A stretch of 8,931 nt of DNA from Phycisphaerae bacterium (GCA_030613765.1 JAUWLI010000103.1:1-8931), one strand, 5' to 3'. Numbered from the stretch's first letter, positions 1-5,599 are shown. The notes: generated by a model not told the origin, from the letters alone. A program made the numbers and translations.

Positions 1-681
1 GTGTCTGCCCCAGCCGACTATACAGCCATCTTGCCTTAGGGCAACACTGTGCCACCCTCCTGCAGCGATAGCGACGTAGTTTCCTGCTGGAGGGGTGGCC
101 TGATCATAATCGTTGTTGCCCCAGCCGACTATATGGCCATCTTGACTTAGGGCAAGACTATGCTCATATCCTGCTGCGATAGCGACGTAGTTTCCTGCTG
201 GAGGAGTGGCCTGACCATAGTAGTCACGACCCCAGCCAACTATACTGCCATCTTTCTTTAAGGCAAGACTATGACGCCCACCTGCGGCGATTGCCACAAA
301 GTCATTTCCTTCTGGAGGTGTGCCCTGACCATAGTCGTTGTAGCCCCAGCCGACTATACTGCCATCAGACCGAAGGGCAAGACTATGCCAGCCGCCTGCG
401 CTGATCGCGACAAAGTCGTTACCATCTGGCGGCGTGGCCTGACCATGCCAGTTATCGCCCCAGCCGACTATACTGCCATCTTTCTTTAGGGCAAGATTGT
501 GATACCTGCCTGTGGCGATAGAGACAAAGTCATTTTTTACAAAGTCGCTGCTATTTACAGTCATTCTCCCCCAGCTGACGATAGAGCCTGCCAAGGCTGA
601 TTGCCCAATACAAACCCAGCACACAGCCGTAATTGCTGCAAGCAACACCAAATTTTTCTTAAAAAAGTTTCCGAATTGCAT
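1..681 (-). CDS. Exported RCC1-repeat (beta-propeller) protein, 5' part only
   Basis: The minus frame is open from an ATG at 681 to the window edge, giving 227 residues with no stop, so the C-terminus is missing. Residues 1-31 form a Sec signal peptide: KK near the start, a hydrophobic run, and a likely cleavage after QSALA. After it come RCC1-type repeats of 37-38 residues, each of the form GWG-x-N-x-x-GQATPP-x-GN-x-FVAIAAG-x-x-HSLAL-x-x-DGSIV. About five repeats are visible. RCC1 repeats build seven-bladed beta-propellers; bacterial exported versions have no single known role, so a surface or periplasmic binding role is only inference. The start at 681 is chosen because AAGGAG lies 7 nt before it (689-694). 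Two in-frame upstream ATGs (702 and 765) lack a good SD. The gene stands alone, with its own promoter at 774-802. Confidence 0.9.
   Translation of the reverse strand, partial: MQFGNFFKKNLVLLAAITAVCWVCIGQSALAGSIVSWGRMTVNSSDFVKNDFVSIATGRYHNLALKKDGSIVGWGDNWHGQATPPDGNDFVAISAGGWHSLALRSDGSIVGWGYNDYGQGTPPEGNDFVAIAAGGRHSLALKKDGSIVGWGRDYYGQATPPAGNYVAIAAGYEHSLALSQDGHIVGWGNNDYDQATPPAGNYVAIAAGGWHSVALRQDGCIVGWGRH
7..570 (-). repeat. 111/114-bp in-frame tandem repeat coding for RCC1 blades
   Basis: The motif GCCCCAGCCGACTATA (plus strand) recurs at about 7, 118, 229 (one or two changes), 343 and 457. The spacings are 111, 111, 114 and 114 bp, which equal 37 or 38 codons. Neighbouring units stay similar at the DNA level as well as the protein level, suggesting fairly recent duplication or ongoing homogenisation. 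The 5'-most unit (about 457-570) is the most diverged. Confidence 0.9.
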
Positions 682-688
682 TTTTCGT

Positions 689-694
689 CTCCTT
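689..694 (-). promoter_or_regulatory. Ribosome binding site deciding the RCC1-gene start
   Basis: AAGGAG on the minus strand, 7 nt before the ATG at 681. It favours this start over the in-frame ATGs at 702 and 765, and this start also puts the basic residues of the signal peptide at the expected place. Confidence 0.7.
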
Positions 695-773
695 AATCTC
701 ATTTTAACACCAACTAACAGATAAAAATACTTTTTCTCGGTGATGCTAATATCTTTTGCTCTCATAATATGAA

Positions 774-802
774 ATTATACTGTTTCTCGGAACTAAAATC
801 AA
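774..802 (-). promoter_or_regulatory. Sigma70-like promoter for the RCC1-repeat gene
   Basis: On the minus strand TTGATT (802-797) is followed after 17 bp by a perfect TATAAT (779-774). The expected start of transcription is near 767, giving a leader of about 86 nt before the SD-preceded ATG at 681. The same -35 hexamer TTGATT occurs in the promoter proposed for the gene at 1521. Confidence 0.6.
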
Positions 803-856
803 AGATTTATTTGAGGAAAATGGCTTCCATACGCAAAACGAAAAACGTACCGCGGA

Positions 857-976
857 TTAAGAACCACAAAACTGCTCTCTCAATGTTTTAGCGTTTTTGA
901 AGGCGTAGGCGTGGTAATCATTGTTGAAATAGGCGTAGATAGCTTTTTTGCCCTTGGAGCCATTTTCATATCTCAT
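857..976 (-). pseudogene. Relic of a DUF72 (YecE-like) gene, C-terminal end only
   Basis: A 39-codon minus-strand frame reads AIYAYFNNDYHAYAFKNA followed by a short tail and TAA at 857-859. This matches the conserved C-terminal end of DUF72 proteins, which typically read VYVYFNND-x-x-GYAVKNA-x-x-L. DUF72 proteins are usually about 230-280 residues, so only the last seventh remains. The frame has an in-frame stop at 986-988, inside the first unit of the heptad array, so the homology seems to end where the repeat begins. No SD is seen before the ATG at 976. The family assignment rests on a short but distinctive motif; the function of DUF72 is not well established. Confidence 0.65.
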
Positions 977-985
977 ATATAATAT

Positions 986-1048
986 TTAGTTGCCAGTTGG
1001 CAGTAGATAGACGACAGTCTCCAGTCGCCGGTTTCCAGTTGCCAGTAT
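986..1048. repeat. Heptad array A, nine 7-bp units (NNAGTNN)
   Basis: Nine consecutive 7-bp units without slippage: TTAGTTG, CCAGTTG, GCAGTAG, ATAGACG, ACAGTCT, CCAGTCG, CCGGTTT, CCAGTTG, CCAGTAT. The AG or AGT core keeps the same position in nearly every unit. It is intergenic and touches the DUF72 relic. It resembles the heptameric short tandem repeats (STRR) known from filamentous cyanobacteria, but nothing ties it to them. Confidence 0.75.
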
Positions 1049-1094
1049 TTAGGCGGCGTTTTAAGCGAAATCCTCAGTTGTCAATCAAGCCATA

Positions 1095-1129
1095 ATTAGT
1101 ATTTAGTATATAGTCGTTAATATATAGTA
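1095..1129. repeat. Heptad array B, five 7-bp units (TTTAGTA-like)
   Basis: Units ATTAGTA, TTTAGTA, TATAGTC, GTTAATA, TATAGTA follow each other in strict 7-bp register. The consensus is AT-rich but keeps an AGT core as in array A. Confidence 0.6.
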
Positions 1130-1183
1130 TGTGCGCTAAAATCCCCGGTTTCTTTATCAAGTTGCGGGAACAGAATAGCATAA

Positions 1184-1239
1184 ATAAATGCAAATATCAA
1201 AATGAAAAATGCAAAAATACAATGGAAAAATCAAAAATG
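1184..1239. repeat. Heptad array C, eight 7-bp units (CAAAATG-like)
   Basis: Units ATAAATG, CAAATAT, CAAAATG, AAAAATG, CAAAAAT, ACAATGG, AAAAATC, AAAAATG are in 7-bp register. A-rich sequence makes part of the match easy, but the T at position 6 or so recurs steadily. Confidence 0.55.
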
Positions 1240-1240
1240 A

Positions 1241-1276
1241 GATTCTTCGCTTCACTTCGTTTCGCTCAGAATGACG
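1241..1276. repeat. Short dispersed-type element ending TTCGCTCAGAATGACG
   Basis: The stretch begins GATTCTTCGCTTCAC and ends TTTCGCTCAGAATGACG, with terminal inverted ATTCT (1242-1246) and AGAAT (1268-1272). I recognise this as a type of short intergenic element that occurs in many unrelated environmental genomes. Copy number in this genome cannot be judged from one window. Confidence 0.4.
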
Positions 1277-1296
1277 TTGAATGAATATCGAATATT

Positions 1297-1324
1297 CCTT
1301 CGACTACGCTCAAGATAAACTCAG
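1297..1324. repeat. Short dispersed-type element CCTTCGACTACGCTCAAG
   Basis: Begins CCTTCGACTACGCTCAAGAT and runs to AAACTCAG. It is a second element of the same general class as the one at 1241-1276, lying 20 bp further on. Only one copy is present here. Confidence 0.35.
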
Positions 1325-1356
1325 AAATATAAATGCTGCAAGGAATTTCGAATGAT

Positions 1357-1391
1357 GAAGGAAAAGTGAGAAGGGAAAAGGGAAAGAGAAA
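1357..1391. repeat. Heptad array D, five purine 7-bp units
   Basis: Units GAAGGAA, AAGTGAG, AAGGGAA, AAGGGAA, AGAGAAA are in 7-bp register. Apart from T1367 the whole tract is purine on the plus strand. It abuts the palindromic 18-mer at 1392. Confidence 0.55.
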
Positions 1392-1409
1392 GTGCTTTAT
1401 AAGCACGTA
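1392..1409. repeat. Palindromic 18-mer, copy 1 (GTGCTTTATAAGCACGTA)
   Basis: GTGCTT and AAGCAC form a 6-bp stem around a TAT loop, followed by GTA. A second copy at 3361-3378 differs by one base, in the stem. It lies between the purine array and the promoter of the gene at 1521. Confidence 0.6.
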
Positions 1410-1442
1410 AATAAAGCAGATTTTGCGAGTGCAAAGATAATG

Positions 1443-1470
1443 TTGATTGTTCTTAATAAACAAGTATAAT
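1443..1470 (+). promoter_or_regulatory. Sigma70-like promoter for the gene at 1521
   Basis: TTGATT (1443-1448), a 16-bp spacer, then a perfect TATAAT (1465-1470). Expected transcription start is near 1477, about 44 nt before the ATG. Confidence 0.55.
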
Positions 1471-1506
1471 ATTTATGCAGAAAGCATATAAACAAAATTT
1501 GACCCG

Positions 1507-1515
1507 AAAGGAGGT
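1507..1515 (+). promoter_or_regulatory. Near-perfect Shine-Dalgarno AAAGGAGGT
   Basis: AAAGGAGGT is fully complementary to the usual 16S rRNA 3' end and lies 5 nt before the ATG at 1521. It fixes that start firmly. Confidence 0.8.
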
Positions 1516-1520
1516 CCAAA

Positions 1521-2213
1521 ATGAGAACGTATCGACCTACGATCGCAATTATGGCACTTATTCTCGTCACCTACCTGGTCGCTATAAGCATAGCAGGCCC
1601 CGAGGAATCTCGCACTGTTAACTTATTGGAGTTATCGAATCCAATCCATCAGGTGGTGACGGGTCGGTGGGAATTCATTTCAGGAGCGCTTGTAGTTGAT
1701 GATACACGAGCAGCCCGAATGAACTTTCCATACAAACCCCCAGCCGAATACGATTACATCGTGACCTTCGTGACGACGAAGCCGGGAGGCAACATTGCGT
1801 TTCTGTTGTCAAAAGGAAAGATTCCCTTCACCTGGAGCCTAAACACTCGCGGCCGGATGGCACGCCTGGAAGATATCAACGGACACTCGATTATTAACAA
1901 TCCGTGTCTCAGGAAATACGTAGTGGAACCCTGGAAGCAGTACACAGCGGAAATCCGCGTGCGTAAATCAGGTGTGACCTGTCTTATCAATGGTCAAGTG
2001 GTTCAGGATGAATATAAGACTGACTACAGTGACCTCAGCCGCAACAAGAAGTGGACGATGCAACACAAACGACTCTTAGGGATTGGTTCATATAGCGGTT
2101 TTATAAACATCGTCCTTGAAGCCAAGGTCCGAGAAATCACCGGTCATGGGAGAATACTTCAGAAGAAGGCCGGAAGGCGTGGTACCGGCAATCATCATCG
2201 GGAAGAAAATTGA
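1521..2213 (+). CDS. Secreted beta-sandwich (LamG/DUF1080-like) protein, planctomycete type
   Basis: 230 residues. Residues 1-25 are a signal peptide or N-terminal anchor (basic MRTYR, then a hydrophobic run to AISIAG). The mature part has the layout of concanavalin-like beta-sandwich domains common in planctomycete exported proteins: VNLLEL (33-38), W50, an FPYKPPAEYD motif (69-78), a strand reading GVTCLINGQVV (151-161), LGIGSYSG (186-193), then a closing strand VREITGHGR (203-211). I see no catalytic residues, so sugar or polymer binding is only an inference. The last 20 residues are basic and hydrophilic (KKAGRR...HHREEN), unlike a structured domain. It stands alone: the next gene converges on it from 2322. 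Promoter at 1443-1470 and SD at 1507-1515 support the start. Confidence 0.85.
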   Translation: MRTYRPTIAIMALILVTYLVAISIAGPEESRTVNLLELSNPIHQVVTGRWEFISGALVVDDTRAARMNFPYKPPAEYDYIVTFVTTKPGGNIAFLLSKGKIPFTWSLNTRGRMARLEDINGHSIINNPCLRKYVVEPWKQYTAEIRVRKSGVTCLINGQVVQDEYKTDYSDLSRNKKWTMQHKRLLGIGSYSGFINIVLEAKVREITGHGRILQKKAGRRGTGNHHREEN

Positions 2214-2233
2214 GACACGGTCTGCGTAACGCC

Positions 2234-2261
2234 TTTAGTTTTGAGTGCTTAGTTTTTAGCC
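2234..2261. repeat. Heptad array E, four 7-bp units (TTTAGTT-like)
   Basis: Units TTTAGTT, TTGAGTG, CTTAGTT, TTTAGCC are in 7-bp register in the short spacer between the convergent genes at 1521 and 2969. The consensus is close to that of array B. The rest of the spacer (2214-2321) shows no clear terminator. Confidence 0.5.
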
Positions 2262-2321
2262 ATGTTAGAAAGTGGACACTGCTAATACGCCTTACTTCTA
2301 ACGGGGCAGGAATTGGAGGAT

Positions 2322-2969
2322 TTAAACAGGAGAACTGTTTATCTTTTCATAATCAGCAAAACCTCTGCGCTCAACCATATGCATGATGATATCTGCCAGT
2401 AATTTGAGGGATAAGAACAGCGCTAATGTCTGCTTTTGCCCCCATTCGCTGAATGCTATGCACATCGTAAGGTGCATAGGAATAATACGGGCATAGGGAA
2501 AAAACATCATTGTTCCAATATTTGGTTTTCCTTTAGCTTCCCATTTTTTGTTATAGAAAAATGAATAACACTGATAAACTAAGAAAATACCTACCGACAC
2601 CAAAAGCTGAAATATCGGCACAGACTTAAACTCCTTTCCCAAAGCGAGTGCATAAACAATGTGGAAAAGTCCGTAATGGATAAGAAAGAATCCAGCCGCT
2701 TCATTTTTAGTTTTTTTAGTTGGCTTCACATGAAGGCCATTGACTTTAACTCCCTTAGTGGAGAACTCTTTGAGGGCTAATATCTTAAAAAACCAGAAGA
2801 TGCCGATAAAGACGCTTTGGCTCCAGTAAATCCACATTAAGATTGCCAACGACCATCCCTCTTTTAGTGCCCATGCTATCACTATCAGATTAGATGCAAA
2901 AAGGGCCCAGAAAGACAAATCCGAGTAAAAAGGTTTTTTCTTTCTTACATTTGTGTTCGTTTCACTCAT
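2322..2969 (-). CDS. Multipass membrane protein, DUF6498 family
   Basis: 215 residues. After a short polar, basic N-terminus there are about six hydrophobic segments: roughly 19-35, 41-64, 93-110, 118-138, 160-176 and 180-200. The sequence matches the DUF6498 pattern as I know it: an IYWSQSVFIGIFWF second helix, a FFLIHYGLFHIVY helix (94-106), FFPYARIIPMHLT (156-168), and a final helix with LADIIMHMVE (191-200). The histidines at 98, 103, 166 and 197 sit in or near membrane segments. The function of the family is not known to me; inner-membrane location follows from the helices. A weak SD (AAAGGT, 2977-2982) precedes the ATG by about 7 nt. The start overlaps the stop of an upstream short frame as ATGA. 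Gene is AT-rich compared with 6292-8931. Confidence 0.8.
   Translation of the reverse strand: MSETNTNVRKKKPFYSDLSFWALFASNLIVIAWALKEGWSLAILMWIYWSQSVFIGIFWFFKILALKEFSTKGVKVNGLHVKPTKKTKNEAAGFFLIHYGLFHIVYALALGKEFKSVPIFQLLVSVGIFLVYQCYSFFYNKKWEAKGKPNIGTMMFFPYARIIPMHLTMCIAFSEWGQKQTLALFLSLKLLADIIMHMVERRGFADYEKINSSPV
2323..2341 (-). terminator. Hairpin over the stop codon of the DUF6498 gene
   Basis: TAAACAG and CTGTTTA form a perfect 7-bp stem with a 5-nt loop, and the stop codon TAA (2324-2322) lies in its 3' arm. No U-tract follows on the minus strand, so it may be an RNA 3'-end stabiliser instead of an intrinsic terminator. Confidence 0.3.
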
Positions 2970-3169
2970 CTTTTTGACCTTTGCTTTTTCTTTTTCGCTA
3001 CCAGTTCAAGCCCTAAGTATTTACACAGAATATCAGCGCCGTATCGTTGCCTGAACCTGTCCACTATTGTGCAGTTCGAGCCGCTTAAGTCTGTTTTGCG
3101 TGCATCCGTCGTAGAACTGACCAACCTTGCTGTGAAAACAGAACATCCACATAGTGGTACCTGACCATA
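2966..3169 (-). pseudogene. Short unrecognised reading frame, ATGA-coupled to the DUF6498 gene
   Basis: A stop-to-stop minus frame of 67 codons ends with TGA at 2966-2968, which overlaps the ATG of the next gene as ATGA, an arrangement typical of translational coupling. The C-terminal half looks protein-like (IVDRFRQRYGADILCKYLGLEL, then a basic KKKKQRSKR tail). No ATG start exists in the frame; GTG at 3064 and TTG at 3124 are possible but lack clear SDs, and a stop closes the frame at 3170-3172. An overlapping frame opens with ATG at 3168 (MVRYHYVDVLF...) and ends at TAA near 3086. A frameshifted remnant of a longer gene is one reading; chance is another. I do not recognise the family. Confidence 0.25.
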
Positions 3170-3247
3170 TTATCTCTTACCTTAGGCGATTCAATGAAAG
3201 ATTCCGCTCAAAGATGTCACACGCCTTGGGTCTAAGAATAGCATAAA

Positions 3248-3282
3248 CAATTGAAAAATCAACAAGAAAATAGAAAAAATAG
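3248..3282. repeat. Possible sixth heptad array, A-rich
   Basis: CAATTGA, AAAATCA, ACAAGAA, AATAGAA, AAAATAG keep a T or G at position 5 in all five units. The match is weaker than in the other arrays and could be chance in A-rich DNA. Confidence 0.3.
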
Positions 3283-3315
3283 CGTTTAGCGTGCATCGGA
3301 GAGGTGGAGTCCGGG

Positions 3316-3338
3316 TCCCCGCTAACGATATGCGGGGA
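3316..3338. repeat. GC-rich hairpin TCCCCGC/GCGGGGA
   Basis: A perfect 7-bp stem (3316-3322 with 3332-3338) around a 9-nt loop. It lies about 75 bp beyond the phosphatase stop codon. No U-tract follows on either strand, so it is not a classic intrinsic terminator. Confidence 0.5.
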
Positions 3339-3360
3339 TGCGGCAAGCTTCACAGGAATG

Positions 3361-3378
3361 GTGCCTTATAAGCACGTA
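3361..3378. repeat. Palindromic 18-mer, copy 2 (GTGCCTTATAAGCACGTA)
   Basis: Identical in 17 of 18 positions to copy 1 at 1392-1409. The single change puts a C-A mismatch in the stem. It lies 33 bp beyond the phosphatase stop codon. Confidence 0.6.
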
Positions 3379-3395
3379 GGATCAGTTTATTTTTG

Positions 3396-3408
3396 TGGGC
3401 AGTGCCCA
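3396..3408 (-). terminator. Inverted repeat just after the phosphatase stop codon
   Basis: TGGGC-AGT-GCCCA forms a 5-bp stem 2 nt beyond the TAG at 3411-3413. On the minus strand it is followed by CAAAAATAAA, not by T residues, so intrinsic termination is doubtful. Seen from the plus strand a T-rich run precedes it. Confidence 0.3.
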
Positions 3409-3410
3409 TT

Positions 3411-5099
3411 CTACGATTTCCCGAGGCAAAGAAGCGTAATGTCATCGTGCTGAGGCAGTGTTTGGCGGAAATCAGTCACGGCCTTTGTAACCGCATCTAT
3501 TATTTGCGCCGCCGTTTGGCCGCCCGCGGATTTTAATGTATACACCAGGCGTTCCAGCCCGAACTTTTCATCATTAGGCGATTGGCCTTTAGTGACACCA
3601 TCAGAGAAAACTAACAACCGCTCATCTTTTTTGATACTGTGTTGCTTTGTCTGAAAAACTGTGTCCCGAATCCCGAGCACGGAATCATTTGGTTGGCCAA
3701 GCGGCCCCACGGCCGACTCTGACTGGATGACAAGAGGCTGCACGTGCCCGGCGTTGACGTACTCAAGAGTTCCTTTCGATGGATCAATCAATCCCAAAAA
3801 CAAAGTTGCAGATATTCCCTCCGGCAAATCCTGAATCAAATGCGAATTGACGTGTTTCATAGCTTCGGATGGCTCGCCACAGAAAGACATCGTAGTTCGC
3901 AGGAGTATCCGAAGACTGGACAACACAACGGCCGCAGGCAGACCCATATCGCAAACTCCACCAACGGCAAATGCCAAACGACCATCCGCCAGAGACCACA
4001 TATCACAATAATCACCACCGACCCACATGACCGGCTTGTATTTAACTGCCAGCTCAACACCGGATAAGCCCTGCGGTATAACAGGGGCCAGTTTCGACTG
4101 AATCTTCCGAGCCAGTAATAACTCATGGTCAAAGAGGCTTCTTTCGGCCTTTGCCTGCATTAGGATTAGACTCTTTCGCGTTAAGATAATCTGTTGGGAG
4201 ACTGCGCGCGCAAAATCAAACATCTGCCCCGGCGTCGCTTGTGGAGTTTCATCGATTAGTATATCAAGGTAAAGCAAATCACCGACCTTTGAAATATGGC
4301 CGAGCGGCACACAGATTATGGCCCTGGGACTGTCTGCTTCGACAGCCGTCCAGGTAACATCAGTATCCGCCGAATAGACAGTCGTGACCATTGCGGCCTT
4401 GCCTGTAGAGCGGACTTTGTCCAGCACATGACCCGAAACTCGAAAAGCAAGTCGCGTCGGAACAAAGACGCCCATTTCCTGGTCTGTCGTTTCGTCCGAA
4501 GTATCGCCGAAATGGCAGGCAAGGATGTCGGGACGTTCGGGCATTGGCCCAGCTTTTTCCGGAAGCCTCAGGACCGCGGCAACTGCTTTCGGTCCTTTGG
4601 CCAGACACCTGCACACTTCGGGGTACAACGCGGACGAACTTGTCAATTCTGATAAGCGGTCAACGATTCCATCGAACTGTTCCAGGAAGGGCCCGGATAA
4701 AGTCTCAGCCGGTTTGTCTTTGCCGGAAATAATCTCTGCCTCGAAGCCGCCCGTTGTAATGTTGGCGGTTATCTTGACGGAATCATCCCGCTTAATTTGC
4801 TGGTCCGGGGACGGGGTCATCGACAGAGAAAAGGAACCAAGAACTATTGGTTCGCCAGGCAAAACAACTGATGCCTCTACCCGCTTACCGTTTATCAATA
4901 TACCGTTGCTGCTGCCGAGGTCCTCAATAATCCAGCGGCCAAACGGGTCCTGAAAGAGCCTGGCATGTTCCCGCGAGATGTCTCTGCTATCGATAACAAC
5001 ATCACATCGGGGACTGCGTCCGATGACTGTATTCTTTGCGTTCGGTTCGAACCGCTGTGTTTTCCCATGTCCCGTTATTTTCAACATTTCCGCTGCCAT
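3411..5099 (-). CDS. FHA + GAF-like + SpoIIE/PP2C-type phosphatase
   Basis: 562 residues, cytoplasmic (no signal or membrane segment). Residues about 5-95 are an FHA phosphothreonine-binding domain: IGRSPRCDVVI (26-36), SREHA (42-46) and GSSNGILING (62-71) carry the usual R, S, H and N contacts. Residues about 140-310 look like a degenerate GAF domain (CVPLGHISKVGDLLYLDI, 263-280). A helix (about 310-340) leads into the SpoIIE-type PP2C phosphatase: GGDYCD (361-366), GRLAFAVGGVCDMGLPAA (373-390), YVNAGHVQPL (447-456), LVFSDGV (496-502) and HDDITLL (551-557). The family dephosphorylates phosphoserine proteins, often anti-anti-sigma factors. Oddity: the second metal-binding Asp (normally GDV) is Gly381 here. 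Start supported by GAGGA 7 nt upstream. No sigma-factor partner gene lies nearby. Confidence 0.92.
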   Translation of the reverse strand: MAAEMLKITGHGKTQRFEPNAKNTVIGRSPRCDVVIDSRDISREHARLFQDPFGRWIIEDLGSSNGILINGKRVEASVVLPGEPIVLGSFSLSMTPSPDQQIKRDDSVKITANITTGGFEAEIISGKDKPAETLSGPFLEQFDGIVDRLSELTSSSALYPEVCRCLAKGPKAVAAVLRLPEKAGPMPERPDILACHFGDTSDETTDQEMGVFVPTRLAFRVSGHVLDKVRSTGKAAMVTTVYSADTDVTWTAVEADSPRAIICVPLGHISKVGDLLYLDILIDETPQATPGQMFDFARAVSQQIILTRKSLILMQAKAERSLFDHELLLARKIQSKLAPVIPQGLSGVELAVKYKPVMWVGGDYCDMWSLADGRLAFAVGGVCDMGLPAAVVLSSLRILLRTTMSFCGEPSEAMKHVNSHLIQDLPEGISATLFLGLIDPSKGTLEYVNAGHVQPLVIQSESAVGPLGQPNDSVLGIRDTVFQTKQHSIKKDERLLVFSDGVTKGQSPNDEKFGLERLVYTLKSAGGQTAAQIIDAVTKAVTDFRQTLPQHDDITLLCLGKS

Positions 5100-5201
5100 A
5101 TTCAGTTCCTCACCTTTTCATATTGTGTACCCATTATTGGACAGCCGTGAGGTTGCCCATTTTGTGTTCTTTTTGCCGCGGGCCACTTCACGACTTGATG
5201 C

Positions 5202-5233
5202 CGCTTGAATACGGGATTCCCACATTTTAAGCG
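5202..5233. promoter_or_regulatory. Imperfect palindrome at the phosphatase transcription start
   Basis: CGCTT (5202-5206) pairs with AAGCG (5229-5233), with a second symmetric core GGGATTCCC (5213-5221) at its centre. It lies directly downstream of the predicted minus-strand start near 5233, so it could be an operator or a hairpin at the 5' end of the mRNA. Confidence 0.35.
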
Positions 5234-5239
5234 TGTTTC

Positions 5240-5267
5240 ATCCTACAATAAAAATGGCAGGAGTCAA
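5240..5267 (-). promoter_or_regulatory. Promoter for the FHA-phosphatase gene
   Basis: Minus strand TTGACT (5267-5262), a 16-bp spacer, then TAGGAT (5245-5240, four of six consensus bases). Expected start near 5233, giving a leader of about 134 nt. Confidence 0.45.
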
Positions 5268-5599
5268 CTAAAAAACGAGTCACGGCTTCTTTCATTCCCT
5301 GCTGTTTACTGACCTTTGGGAAAACTGATGTGTACCGTCCGATATTGCAATAAAAAAGCGGATTGGAAAACAAATACAATATACCCGGCGCCGTGATTAG
5401 CCGGATGCCGAAGCCGGATTCTATTGTTACAGACAACATTTTTCTGTTACAGATGGGTCCAGGAACGAACGTTTATAACGACTTTATGGTTTCTAACTCC
5501 AACGAAATCATACAAAAGACCTCGGATAACAATTTTTTTTAAATGGAGAGAGAAGTTTTGCGGGACAATATGCGGTTTAAACGGCATTAAATTGACCGG
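5268..5599. other. Spacer without a supported gene
   Basis: No frame here has an SD plus protein-like composition. The only items seen are a direct repeat TGTTACAGA at 5425-5433 and 5445-5453 (20-bp period), a GCCGGAT doublet near 5400-5418, and an 8-bp palindrome GTTTAAAC near 5575. Confidence 0.5.

Larger units (their letters stand above)
3170..3410. other. Repeat-like spacer after the phosphatase gene
   Basis: No protein frame is supported here. The left part (3170-3234) shows nothing recognisable. AGAATAGCATAAA at 3235-3247 repeats exactly the 13-mer at 1172-1184, in each case just before an A-rich heptad-like tract. The right part holds the hairpin at 3316-3338, the palindromic 18-mer at 3361-3378 and the inverted repeat at 3396-3408. 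The density of short repeated pieces suggests a dispersed intergenic element. Confidence 0.4.

Noticed and set aside
271..724. Two plus-strand frames opposite the RCC1 gene
   Set aside because: They are antisense shadows of the repeat-coding strand; the minus frame has signal peptide, SD, promoter and clear RCC1 repeats.
986..1239. CRISPR array
   Set aside because: Units are 7 bp and contiguous, with no repeats of 23-45 bp and no spacers.
1266..1463. 65-codon minus-strand frame
   Set aside because: It runs through the dispersed elements and the purine heptad array; no SD and low-complexity composition.
3061..3090. tRNA-like GTTCGAGCC word
   Set aside because: No acceptor or anticodon stem can be drawn around it.
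3744..4953. Several frames inside the phosphatase gene on both strands
   Set aside because: All lie within the FHA-phosphatase coding region, whose domains run unbroken in one frame.
5227..5439. 70-codon minus-strand frame upstream of the phosphatase
   Set aside because: No SD and no protein-like motif; it overlaps the predicted promoter and palindrome.
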